A stretch of 64,000 bases of DNA from assembly GCA_964354855.1 (NCBI GenBank), contig CAYHBO010000004.1, forward strand, positions 1 through 64,000, given 5' to 3'. Of this stretch, positions 54,246-62,753 are shown in pieces. The stretch is from CAYHBO01 sp964354855 (GTDB lineage Bacteria; Babelota; Babeliae; Babelales; RVW-14). Position 1 is the stretch's first letter; the number at the start of each line of letters is the position of its first letter. The translations under genes and the position numbers were made by a program. The notes beneath the pieces are model-generated. The model ran no database searches. It saw nothing but the letters and a program-made list of their open reading frames with translations, and was not told the origin of the DNA.

Positions 54246-55229
54246 ATGAAGATAATTTCTCATATTTTTAAATACACACTTTTGTTATTAATATTATCAA
54301 GCAAGCAATGTTCAGGATTCGTCCTCTTGCAAGACCTCCTTGCCCTAAGCCAACAAGGACTCGTCCCTCCAAAAAGCCCTGTCGAATTCAAAAATCAAGC
54401 TATTAACTTTCTGGCATTAAGCAAAAATCTTGGATTTGAATTTCCTTCAAAATTAGCAAGATACTATCAAACCATAGACCGCTCCGTTGATAAAGACTGT
54501 ATTTACAAAGATGTTTACGATCAAACCGTTGATAATCGAAACATAGATGGTTGGTTTGATAAAAGACTCATTATCCTTCTTGCTATCATTGATAATTTTC
54601 AGTCAAAAACTAACATCTCAGGAAACGTTGCAGAAATTGGAGTATGGCAAGGAAGATCATTTATCCCACTCATACTTCTTACACGCAACGATGAATGCGC
54701 CTTAGCAATCGACTGTTTTGAACAGTACGAGTCAAATCTCGATAATTCAGGTGGAAGCGCTTGCAGTACCAGTATATTTATCAAAAATGTCACTTCCTAT
54801 TGCCAAGACCTTACTAAATTACGAAAGATCAAAGGTGATTCTTTTAAATTCACCGCACAGGATTATCTTAAAGAAACAACGAATAATCAAGGAATTAGAA
54901 TATTCAGTATTGATGGCTGTCATGAAGCTCTACCTACTGAACGCGATATGGAAAACGCATTTAAGTGTTTAGTTGATGGCGGAATTGTAATTATGGATGA
55001 TTATTTTCATGAAACATGGCCTGGCGTTTCTGAAGGGACTAATCGCTTTATGCTAAAAAATGAAGGTAAATTAAAACCATTTTTTATTGGTTGGAATAAA
55101 ATATTTTTTGCGAAGCCTGACCATGTCAAAGAATATTATGAACTCATAAAAAGTGTTATCGTCCCAAAAGACTTAAACATAAAGAAATTTTTTGGAGTTG
55201 ATACACTTATCTATGACCCAAGACCTTAA
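54246..55229 (+). CDS. Exported SAM-dependent methyltransferase
   Basis: 327 residues from the ATG with GAGGAGT upstream. The signal segment YTLLLLILSSKQCSG is present. SAM-binding features: NVAEIGVWQGRSFIPLILL (motif I), ALAIDCFEQYESN, FSIDGCHEALPTERDMENAFKCLVDGGIVIMDDYF (motifs for metal and acceptor). It resembles class I methyltransferases of the TylF/Methyltransf_24 type and is distinct from the gene at 42549. Set between GT25 genes, it may methylate a sugar of the same glycan. Confidence 0.78.
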   Translation: MKIISHIFKYTLLLLILSSKQCSGFVLLQDLLALSQQGLVPPKSPVEFKNQAINFLALSKNLGFEFPSKLARYYQTIDRSVDKDCIYKDVYDQTVDNRNIDGWFDKRLIILLAIIDNFQSKTNISGNVAEIGVWQGRSFIPLILLTRNDECALAIDCFEQYESNLDNSGGSACSTSIFIKNVTSYCQDLTKLRKIKGDSFKFTAQDYLKETTNNQGIRIFSIDGCHEALPTERDMENAFKCLVDGGIVIMDDYFHETWPGVSEGTNRFMLKNEGKLKPFFIGWNKIFFAKPDHVKEYYELIKSVIVPKDLNIKKFFGVDTLIYDPRP

Positions 55230-55244
55230 AGAATAGGGGAAATC

Positions 55245-56162
55245 ATGAAGATTGCTTGGTTATTATTATTTTTTTTCATACAAAGCACAATTACTCCAAC
55301 AGACCTAACAAAGTATTTTAAAAAACCAATCAATAAATCAAGCAATCACACCATGAAAGGGATTGATTTTATCTATATGATTAATCTCGATCAACGACCT
55401 GAAAAATTTAAAAGTTGCACCAAGCAATTATCATATTATGACATTCACCCGTACCGATTTTCTGCGGTTAATGGTTGGGAACTTTCACTTGAAACTATTA
55501 ATGATCTTGGTGTAAAATATGATAAAACAATGCCAAAGGATCTCTTGGCAACCTGTTTTCTTCCTCAGAATAAGGGAACTCCTCTTGATGAAATCATGGG
55601 GATTAAAGAAAGAACTTATTTCCATCATCACGTTGAAAAAGGAACTATTGGCATAATACTTAGCCATCTCTCAGTATTATACGATGCATATAAATCAAAA
55701 TATGACTGTATTTGGGTCATGGAAGATGATATTGAAGTAATTAGAGATCCACGCCTCATAAGTCTCTTCATCTATAAACTTGATGCATTGGTCGGTAAAA
55801 AAAACTGGGACATTCTCTTCACAGATAAAGATACTAAAGATAGAAATGGCAATTATGTTCCCTGCTTAAGTTACGCTCCTCGACCAAATTTTACACCAAA
55901 AAATCCAGAACGTTTTGCTCTTCGAGAACAAATAAGTCCTGACTTTATGAAAATAGGCGCTCGTTATGGAACTTATTCAATGATAGTAAAAAGATCAGCA
56001 ATTAAAAAAATTCTTGATTTCTCTAATCAATACAAGTTATTTCTTCCTTATGACATGGATTTTTATTTACCCAATAATATAAAAATTTACACTGTTACTA
56101 ATGATATCGTATCAACCCAGCCTCAAGCTCCTTCTGACAATGCAACGCAGGGATATAAATAA
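55245..56162 (+). CDS. Exported GT25-family glycosyltransferase 2
   Basis: 305 residues. Signal peptide MKIAWLLLFFFIQSTITPT, then the linker DLTKYFKK shared by copies 2-7. GT25 blocks: DFIYMINLDQRPEKFKSC, FSAVNGWELSLETINDLG, GTIGIILSHLSVLYDAY, WVMEDDIEV and GARYGTYSMIVKRSA. AGGGGAAA precedes the start. The acidic EDD is intact, so the enzyme is probably active. Its closest overall match among the seven appears to be copy 7 in the GARYGTYSMI segment. Confidence 0.9.
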   Translation: MKIAWLLLFFFIQSTITPTDLTKYFKKPINKSSNHTMKGIDFIYMINLDQRPEKFKSCTKQLSYYDIHPYRFSAVNGWELSLETINDLGVKYDKTMPKDLLATCFLPQNKGTPLDEIMGIKERTYFHHHVEKGTIGIILSHLSVLYDAYKSKYDCIWVMEDDIEVIRDPRLISLFIYKLDALVGKKNWDILFTDKDTKDRNGNYVPCLSYAPRPNFTPKNPERFALREQISPDFMKIGARYGTYSMIVKRSAIKKILDFSNQYKLFLPYDMDFYLPNNIKIYTVTNDIVSTQPQAPSDNATQGYK

Positions 56163-56201
56163 AAGAAAAAAAACCAATAAATAATGAATAGGGAGATAAT
56201 A

Positions 56202-57140
56202 ATGAAGATTCTAAAATTACTATTGCTTTTTCTTATCTACAACTCAATCGCATCTGCTGATCTGACGAAACATTTTAAAAAAATAGCCGCTCAAGATAAA
56301 TCAGGCAATCATTCTATGAAAGGCATTGATTTTATTTACACCATCAATCTTAATCAACGACCTGAAAAATTCGAAAATTGCACAAAACAACTCACCCCTT
56401 TCGGTATTCATCCCTATCGCTTTTCAGCCGTCAATGGCTGGGAACTCTCCCTGGAAACCATCAATGATGTTGGGGTCCACTATGACCCATCTATGAAAAA
56501 AGGTATGTGGGGAACAAGTTATTTAATTGAAGATAAGGGAAAAGAATTCCATGAGATCATGCATATTAAAGACAGAACTTATTTTTGTCACTGTACCTCT
56601 CGCGGAGCCATCGGAATCGTATTAAGCCATCTCTCTGTACTCAATGACGCCTATACATCAGGATATGAAAGAGTTTGGATCATGGAAGATGACATCGAAA
56701 TACTCAGAGACCCTCGTCTGATTTGCTCATCAATCGAAGAACTTGATACTCTCGTTGGAAAAGATGGTTGGGATTTTCTCTATACTGATCAGGACACACG
56801 AGACAATAACACTGGTCAATATGTTCCATGCTTAGGCTACGCTCCTCGACCAGACATGACACCACAGAATACAGACCGTTATGTCAAAAGAACGGCAATT
56901 AGCTCTAATCTAATGCAAATTGGAGCTCGCTACGGCGCCTATTCAATGATTGTACAACGATCAGGTATGAAAAAAATTCTCGATTTCTATAAAGATCATA
57001 ACATGTTCCTTCCTTATGACATGGACTTATTCACACCTCATAACGTAAAACACTTCTGTATCATCGATAGCATCATATCGCATAAACCTGGATCTCCTAC
57101 CGATAATGGCGAACCTCGTTATGAAAAAAATCAAAAGTAA
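56202..57140 (+). CDS. Exported GT25-family glycosyltransferase 3
   Basis: 312 residues from the ATG with GGGAGA upstream; an in-frame ATG 18 bases earlier overlaps that site. Signal peptide MKILKLLLLFLIYNSIASA; linker DLTKHFKK. Blocks DFIYTINLNQRPEKFENC, FSAVNGWELSLETINDVG, GAIGIVLSHLSVLNDAY, WIMEDDIEIL, GARYGAYSMIVQRSG and LPYDMDLFTPHNV. Confidence 0.9.
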   Translation: MKILKLLLLFLIYNSIASADLTKHFKKIAAQDKSGNHSMKGIDFIYTINLNQRPEKFENCTKQLTPFGIHPYRFSAVNGWELSLETINDVGVHYDPSMKKGMWGTSYLIEDKGKEFHEIMHIKDRTYFCHCTSRGAIGIVLSHLSVLNDAYTSGYERVWIMEDDIEILRDPRLICSSIEELDTLVGKDGWDFLYTDQDTRDNNTGQYVPCLGYAPRPDMTPQNTDRYVKRTAISSNLMQIGARYGAYSMIVQRSGMKKILDFYKDHNMFLPYDMDLFTPHNVKHFCIIDSIISHKPGSPTDNGEPRYEKNQK

Positions 57141-57158
57141 TTTTTACGGAAGAAAAAT

Positions 57159-58094
57159 ATGAAAATACTGAAATTATTATTACTTCTACTCATGCAACAT
57201 ACAATCGTATCTGCAGATCTTACTCAATATTTTAAAAAGCTAACGCCTCAAGATAAAATTGGCAATCATTCAATGAAAGGAATTGATTTTATCTACATGA
57301 TCAATCTCGATCAACGCCCTGAACGTTTTGAAGGATGTACTAAACAATTGTCACCTTATGACATTCACCCTTATCGTTTTTCAGCCGTCAATGGTTGGGA
57401 ACTCTCTTTAGAAAAGCTCAATGAACTTGGTGTTAAATATGATAAAACCATGAGACAAAATCTATGGGGCACCTACTACATAGCAGGAAGCAAAGGGGAA
57501 CAAAATCATGAAGTTATGCAGGTTGAAAATAGAAATTATTTTAGCCACTGTATGGCTCCAGGCCCTGTCGGAATCGCGTTAAGCCATTTATCAGTACTCC
57601 ATGATGCATATGAATCAGGTCATAACAGAGTTTGGGTCATGGAAGATGATATTACTGTACATAAAAACCCACATCTCATCAGTGATCTGATTGAGCAACT
57701 TGATAACTTAGTTGGCAAAGATGGATGGGATATCCTTTTTACCGATCAAGACATTCTCGATGGAAATGGTAAATACATTCCTTGCTTGGGCTATGCATAT
57801 CGACCAAATTTTAACCCAGACAACCCAGAACGATTTGCTCAACGAACCCTAATCTCTCCTACATTTATGAAAATTGGAGCTCGTTATGGTGCTCACTCTA
57901 TGATTGTACAAAGACATGCAATGAAGAAGCTTCTAGACTTTTTCAATCAATACAACTTATTTTTACCGATAGATATGGATATGTTTCTACCCAATAATAT
58001 GAATTATTACTGCCTAACAAGCGACATTGTATCTAACACACCAGGAGCATCTTCTGATAATGGCGCCCCAAATTATAAAAAAAATCAAAAATAA
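57159..58094 (+). CDS. Exported GT25-family glycosyltransferase 4
   Basis: 311 residues. Signal peptide MKILKLLLLLLMQHTIVSA; linker DLTQYFKK. Blocks DFIYMINLDQRPERFEGC, FSAVNGWELSLEKLNELG, GPVGIALSHLSVLHDAYESGH, WVMEDDITV, GARYGAHSMIVQRHAMKKLLDFF. Together with copy 5 it forms a close pair (shared RPERFEGC, NTPGASSDNGAP), indicating a recent duplication. Confidence 0.9.
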   Translation: MKILKLLLLLLMQHTIVSADLTQYFKKLTPQDKIGNHSMKGIDFIYMINLDQRPERFEGCTKQLSPYDIHPYRFSAVNGWELSLEKLNELGVKYDKTMRQNLWGTYYIAGSKGEQNHEVMQVENRNYFSHCMAPGPVGIALSHLSVLHDAYESGHNRVWVMEDDITVHKNPHLISDLIEQLDNLVGKDGWDILFTDQDILDGNGKYIPCLGYAYRPNFNPDNPERFAQRTLISPTFMKIGARYGAHSMIVQRHAMKKLLDFFNQYNLFLPIDMDMFLPNNMNYYCLTSDIVSNTPGASSDNGAPNYKKNQK

Positions 58095-58112
58095 AATAGT
58101 CAGGACAAATTC

Positions 58113-59060
58113 ATGAAAATTTTAAATTTATTAATATTCATACTCATACAAAATACAATCATAACTGCAGATCTTACACAATATTTTAAAAAACCAACGA
58201 CCCAAGATAAAGCTAATAACCACTCCATGCCGGGAATTGATTTTATCTACATGATCAATCTCGACCAACGCCCTGAAAGATTTGAAGGTTGCACTAAACA
58301 ATTATCTCCTTATAACATTCATCCTTATCGTTTTTCAGCCGTCAATGGTTGGGAATTATCCCTAGAAACTATCAATGAACTTGGGGTTAAATACCATCAT
58401 AGCTACACTAAAAACATACCAAAAAATTTATGGGGCACTTACTACGTCGTAGGAAGCAAGGAAGCAAAACAACATGAAATTATGCAAACTGAGAACCGAA
58501 CTTATTTTTGTCACTGCACAACACCAGGAACAATCGGCATAGCGCTAAGCCACCTCTCAGTCCTTCATGATGCATATGAATCAAATCATAACAGAATATG
58601 GGTCATGGAAGACGACATAACCGTAAAACAAAATCCTCATCTTATAAGTACCATGATTGATAAACTTGATCACTTAGTTGGTAAAGATGGTTGGGATATC
58701 TTCTTTACCGATAAAGATATTATAGATAACAACTTCAAATACGTTCCTTGCTTCAGCTTTGCACCACGACCAAATTTTATCCCTCCTCACCAAGAACGGT
58801 TTGCTCAACGAACCCAAGCCTCTCCTGAATTTATGAAGATAGGAGCTCGTTATGGGGCCCATTCTATGATTATACAAAGACATGCCGTAAAGAAGCTTCT
58901 TGATTTTTTTAATCAGTATAATTTGTTTCTTCCTTATGACATGGACATGTTCATGCCTGACAATATGAATAACTACTGCATAACAGATTGTATTGTATCA
59001 AACACGCCAGGAGCATCTTCTGATAATGGCGCCCCTCGTTATAAAGAAAATCAAAAATAA
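58113..59060 (+). CDS. Exported GT25-family glycosyltransferase 5
   Basis: 315 residues. Signal peptide MKILNLLIFILIQNTIITA; linker DLTQYFKK. It carries a small insertion (KYHHSYTKNIPKNLWGTYYV) relative to copy 4, otherwise the same blocks: DFIYMINLDQRPERFEGC, GTIGIALSHLSVLHDAYESNH, WVMEDDITV and GARYGAHSMIIQRHAVKKLL. Functional residues are intact. Confidence 0.9.
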   Translation: MKILNLLIFILIQNTIITADLTQYFKKPTTQDKANNHSMPGIDFIYMINLDQRPERFEGCTKQLSPYNIHPYRFSAVNGWELSLETINELGVKYHHSYTKNIPKNLWGTYYVVGSKEAKQHEIMQTENRTYFCHCTTPGTIGIALSHLSVLHDAYESNHNRIWVMEDDITVKQNPHLISTMIDKLDHLVGKDGWDIFFTDKDIIDNNFKYVPCFSFAPRPNFIPPHQERFAQRTQASPEFMKIGARYGAHSMIIQRHAVKKLLDFFNQYNLFLPYDMDMFMPDNMNNYCITDCIVSNTPGASSDNGAPRYKENQK

Positions 59061-59087
59061 ATATTTTATAGGGGAAGTGGAGAAGTT

Positions 59088-60020
59088 ATGAAAATTTTAA
59101 AATTATTATTACTTGTTATCATGCAAAATTCAATCACCTACGCTGATCTATCTCACTATTTAAAAAAACTAACGCCACAAGATAAATCAGGTAACCATTC
59201 GATGAAAGAAATTGATTTTATTTACACCATCAATCTTGATCAACGACCTGAAAAATTTGCAACATGTACCAAACAATTATCCCTCTATGACATTCATCCT
59301 TATCGATTTTCTGCAGTTAATGGATGGGAACTGTCTCTAGAGACAATCAATGAGCTCGGCATAAAATATAATAAATCTATGAGGAATAACTTATGGGGAA
59401 CCTGTTATCTCCTTGATGAAAAAGGTGAACCACACCATGAAATCATGCACGTTGAGGGTAGAAATTATTTTTCTCACTGCTTAGCCCGCGGACCCATAGG
59501 TATTACACTAAGTCACCTTTCCATCCTCTATGATGCTTACACCTCAGGATATAAACGGATTTGGGTTATGGAAGATGACATTGACGTTATACAAAATCCT
59601 CATCTTATCAGTACTTTAATTGAAAAACTTGATGCATTAGTTGGAAAAAATGGCTGGGATTTCCTCTTTACCGATAAAGATACAAAAAACGATAACGGTC
59701 ATTACGTCCCTTGCAACGCAGCAGCAGCTCGACCAGACTTTACTCCAATCAAAGGGGAACGATTCAGACATCGAGAGCAAGTAAACCCTGACTTTATCAA
59801 AGTAGGGGCACGTTATGGCGGATATTCAATGATTATACAAAGATGCGGCATGAAAAAGATTCTCGATTTTTATGCAGAACGTAATATATTTCTCCCTTAC
59901 GATATGGAATATATTTTACCTGATGATATTAAATTATATACCGTCACAAAAGACATCGTATCAACAAAACCTGGATCTATTTCTGACAATGGAGCTCCCC
60001 GCTATAAAGAAAATAAATAA
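59088..60020 (+). CDS. Exported GT25-family glycosyltransferase 6
   Basis: 310 residues. Signal peptide MKILKLLLLVIMQNSITYA; linker DLSHYLKK. Blocks DFIYTINLDQRPEKFATC, FSAVNGWELSLETINELG, GPIGITLSHLSILYDAYTSGY, WVMEDDIDV, GARYGGYSMIIQRCGMKKIL. The RPEKFATC and TSGY segments pair it with copy 7. Upstream GGGGAAG is a fair ribosome site. Confidence 0.9.
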   Translation: MKILKLLLLVIMQNSITYADLSHYLKKLTPQDKSGNHSMKEIDFIYTINLDQRPEKFATCTKQLSLYDIHPYRFSAVNGWELSLETINELGIKYNKSMRNNLWGTCYLLDEKGEPHHEIMHVEGRNYFSHCLARGPIGITLSHLSILYDAYTSGYKRIWVMEDDIDVIQNPHLISTLIEKLDALVGKNGWDFLFTDKDTKNDNGHYVPCNAAAARPDFTPIKGERFRHREQVNPDFIKVGARYGGYSMIIQRCGMKKILDFYAERNIFLPYDMEYILPDDIKLYTVTKDIVSTKPGSISDNGAPRYKENK

Positions 60021-60034
60021 TTCAGGAAGCCTCC

Positions 60035-60970
60035 ATGAAAGTTATAATCTTATTATTTCTTGTTCTCATCAAAAACACGGTCACCTATGCTGATCTTACT
60101 CACTATTTTAAAAAACTAACGCCTCAAGAAAAAATTGGCAATCACTCCATAAAGGGAGTTGATTTTATCTACACCATCAACCTTGATCAACGACCTGAAA
60201 AATTTGCAACATGCACTACCCAACTCACTCCTTATGGAATTTACCCTTATCGATTTTCAGCCGTCAATGGGCAAGAATTACCACTTAAAACAATTACCGA
60301 ACTTGGTGTTCAATATGATCAATCTATGAGAAAAGATTTGTGGGGCACCTGTTATCTCCTTGATAACAAAGGAAAATGGCACCATGAAATTATACATGTT
60401 CAAAACAGACATTATTTTACTCACTACATGGCACGCGGTCCTATAGGTATCGTATTAAGTCACCTCTCGGTACTCTATGATGCCTATACCTCGGGATATG
60501 AACGCATTTGGGTTATGGAAGATGACATTGACATCATACAAAACCCACATCTCATCTCATCACTCATTGATAAACTTGATCAACTCATTGGTAAAGATGG
60601 GTGGGATATTCTATTCACCGATAAAGACACAAAAGACCGGAATGGAAATCGCGTTTCTTGCTTTAGTTATGCACCACGACCAAACTTCACTCCTTCAAAT
60701 GAAGAACGCTTTGCGTTTAAAGAACAGATAAGTCCTGATTTTACTAAAATGGGTGCCCGCTATGGAACTTACTCCATGATCATACAACGAGCTGCCATGA
60801 AAAAGATCCTCGATTTTTTTAATCAATACAACCTATTTCTTCCCTATGATATGGACTTGTTTATGCCAAATAATATGAATTTCTTTTGCGTTACTGAAGA
60901 TGTTGTATCAACAGACCCTCAAGCGCTTTCTGATAATAGAACTCTTAATCGTATAAAGCATCTATTTTAA
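60035..60970 (+). CDS. Exported GT25-family glycosyltransferase 7
   Basis: 311 residues. Signal peptide MKVIILLFLVLIKNTVTYA; linker DLTHYFKK. Blocks DFIYTINLDQRPEKFATC, FSAVNGQELPLKTITELG (Trp replaced by Gln), GPIGIVLSHLSVLYDAYTSGY, WVMEDDIDI, GARYGTYSMIIQRAAMKKIL. The C-terminus has drifted from the usual DNG-type end, and its last 26 bases overlap the convergent GT92-GT11 gene. Confidence 0.9.
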   Translation: MKVIILLFLVLIKNTVTYADLTHYFKKLTPQEKIGNHSIKGVDFIYTINLDQRPEKFATCTTQLTPYGIYPYRFSAVNGQELPLKTITELGVQYDQSMRKDLWGTCYLLDNKGKWHHEIIHVQNRHYFTHYMARGPIGIVLSHLSVLYDAYTSGYERIWVMEDDIDIIQNPHLISSLIDKLDQLIGKDGWDILFTDKDTKDRNGNRVSCFSYAPRPNFTPSNEERFAFKEQISPDFTKMGARYGTYSMIIQRAAMKKILDFFNQYNLFLPYDMDLFMPNNMNFFCVTEDVVSTDPQALSDNRTLNRIKHLF

Positions 60971-62651
60971 TCCATTCTTCCGGAGTAGTATCTGGCGAGT
61001 ACTTTGCATAAGCCGTCCAGTAAGCCGGCCTTACCACTTTTTTATCTGGATTTTGGTTTAGCCAAGCAGCCCACCACCCGAAGCTCGAATTCGTAATAAT
61101 ATTATGCTTACAAAAGCTAAGCAGATATAAATCAATATAATATGGCGGTTCTTCATCTTCTAGAAATACAACATTTTTTGCCCATGACGGCATATTTTCA
61201 CGAGCAAATTGTATGTTATTGCTACTAACCACAAATATCGATTTCTCAGGGAATAACCGCATAGCTTTATCTAAATAATCTTTGCCATACTGAGGGTAGC
61301 TCTGATCATCTTTACTAAACTCCCATTTATAATAACGAAGCTGAACACCCACCGTATGAGGGCTATCAAAGAGCCATGTATACTTTTTTTTCATATACGC
61401 CAAATCATCTTCACATGGAGCAAATAAAGCTAATAAGCGATTACGATGGTGAGAAAAGTATTTCTCTGATTGAAAGTACCCTGCAATTTTCATGTTATCT
61501 TGGTATGGAATTTTGGTATAAGATGATGCTGGATCACGCCATTCAAAAGCAACTGTTGTTTCCGGCTTCTTTTTATTTATACGAGAAAATACATGGTTAT
61601 TCAGTGGCCGATCAAAATCCCAATCAGGAAAATATGGTTCTGCAGCATTATCCCATGCTAAAGCACATGCCGCCGCGATTTGAAAAAATTGATTGCCAAG
61701 TTGACCACAATGCCCTGCAGCCATAACAAATGACTTATTTTGCGCCTTTCCCCACATATTATTGTATTGTTCAGGATGGTGTTTTTTGATGAATGTTAGA
61801 ATGTCTGTGTTGCTACACTGATTAAATGCTTCATGATGCTCATCCATGAGAATATAATTTTTTCGTTCAGCTCTTTTGAGTTGAAATTTATCTTCTCCAC
61901 GCATTGAATAATGATTAATTCTCATACATTTAGTATGTTGATTACCTTTAATCACAACTTCAGTTCTTTCTTTGCTGTAGGGAATACTCACACCATCCCC
62001 GTTATAGTAAACACTATTATCTAGAAGTGGAACATGATGAGGATGCCACAACGACTTCTCATCAACCAAATGTGGCTTAATAATACTTTTTCCTATCCCA
62101 TTTAAAGAATGATCTGGCAAACTACATCGTGTAAGTAAAGGAAGAACTAAATCCCCAGACTTTAATGAAACATTATTCGTCCCAAAGTTATACCAGTTAA
62201 CATATATTGCAGAAGCTTCTTTAAAGTATTTATCTAAACATTCAGTAACAGTACTTTCTTGAGTTGGTAAGATAAACTCATCCAAATCAATTAAAGCTAA
62301 CCATTCAGTTATGCCTTTCGTTCTTTTTATAATATCTTTATATGCATAACCTTGATAAGAAATCAAATCTCCATTGGTTGGCCAAAGAGTTACATCTATA
62401 ATTCCTTGGTCCATGTACGGTTTTAGTACTTCTTGCCAATTATCAGTGCTATTGTCGTTATAAAGATAAAAATGTTCGACACCAACCATTCGATGGTACG
62501 TAATCCATTCATCTAAGAAAGCTGCTTCATTCTTAAAAATAGCTCCAACAGACAATTTATAGGTATATTTTTTTGTATCAGGCTTAAGTTCTAAGCTTGC
62601 TTGAGTAATGCTTACAATAGTACTTAGCAGAGCTAAAATAATTTTCTTCAT
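60945..62651 (-). CDS. Exported GT92-GT11 fusion glycosyltransferase
   Basis: 568 residues from the ATG with GAAAGGAG upstream; a longer frame start lacks a site. The signal peptide is MKKIILALLSTIVSITQA. Residues ~27-290 are a GT92 domain (LSVGAIFKNEAAFLDEW, GVEHFYLYNDNSTDNW, LALIDLDEFILP at 118-129, RINHYSMRGEDKF). Residues ~305-568 are a GT11 fucosyltransferase-like domain (AAGHCGQLGNQFFQIAAACALAWDNAAEPYFPDW, VGVQLRYYKWE, NSSFGWWAAWLN). The same two activities are adjacent separate genes at 46783-48711. The fusion suggests the two sugars are added in sequence. It is convergent with the GT25 array. Confidence 0.88.
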   Translation of the reverse strand: MKKIILALLSTIVSITQASLELKPDTKKYTYKLSVGAIFKNEAAFLDEWITYHRMVGVEHFYLYNDNSTDNWQEVLKPYMDQGIIDVTLWPTNGDLISYQGYAYKDIIKRTKGITEWLALIDLDEFILPTQESTVTECLDKYFKEASAIYVNWYNFGTNNVSLKSGDLVLPLLTRCSLPDHSLNGIGKSIIKPHLVDEKSLWHPHHVPLLDNSVYYNGDGVSIPYSKERTEVVIKGNQHTKCMRINHYSMRGEDKFQLKRAERKNYILMDEHHEAFNQCSNTDILTFIKKHHPEQYNNMWGKAQNKSFVMAAGHCGQLGNQFFQIAAACALAWDNAAEPYFPDWDFDRPLNNHVFSRINKKKPETTVAFEWRDPASSYTKIPYQDNMKIAGYFQSEKYFSHHRNRLLALFAPCEDDLAYMKKKYTWLFDSPHTVGVQLRYYKWEFSKDDQSYPQYGKDYLDKAMRLFPEKSIFVVSSNNIQFARENMPSWAKNVVFLEDEEPPYYIDLYLLSFCKHNIITNSSFGWWAAWLNQNPDKKVVRPAYWTAYAKYSPDTTPEEWIKIDALYD

Positions 62652-62753
62652 AAATACTCCTTTCTCTAAACAATGCTGCAGAAACAGTTTCAACAGTCTC
62701 AAGAAGAGACTATGCCATTATTTAAAATATTGTGGAAGTGAAGAATCATTCAC

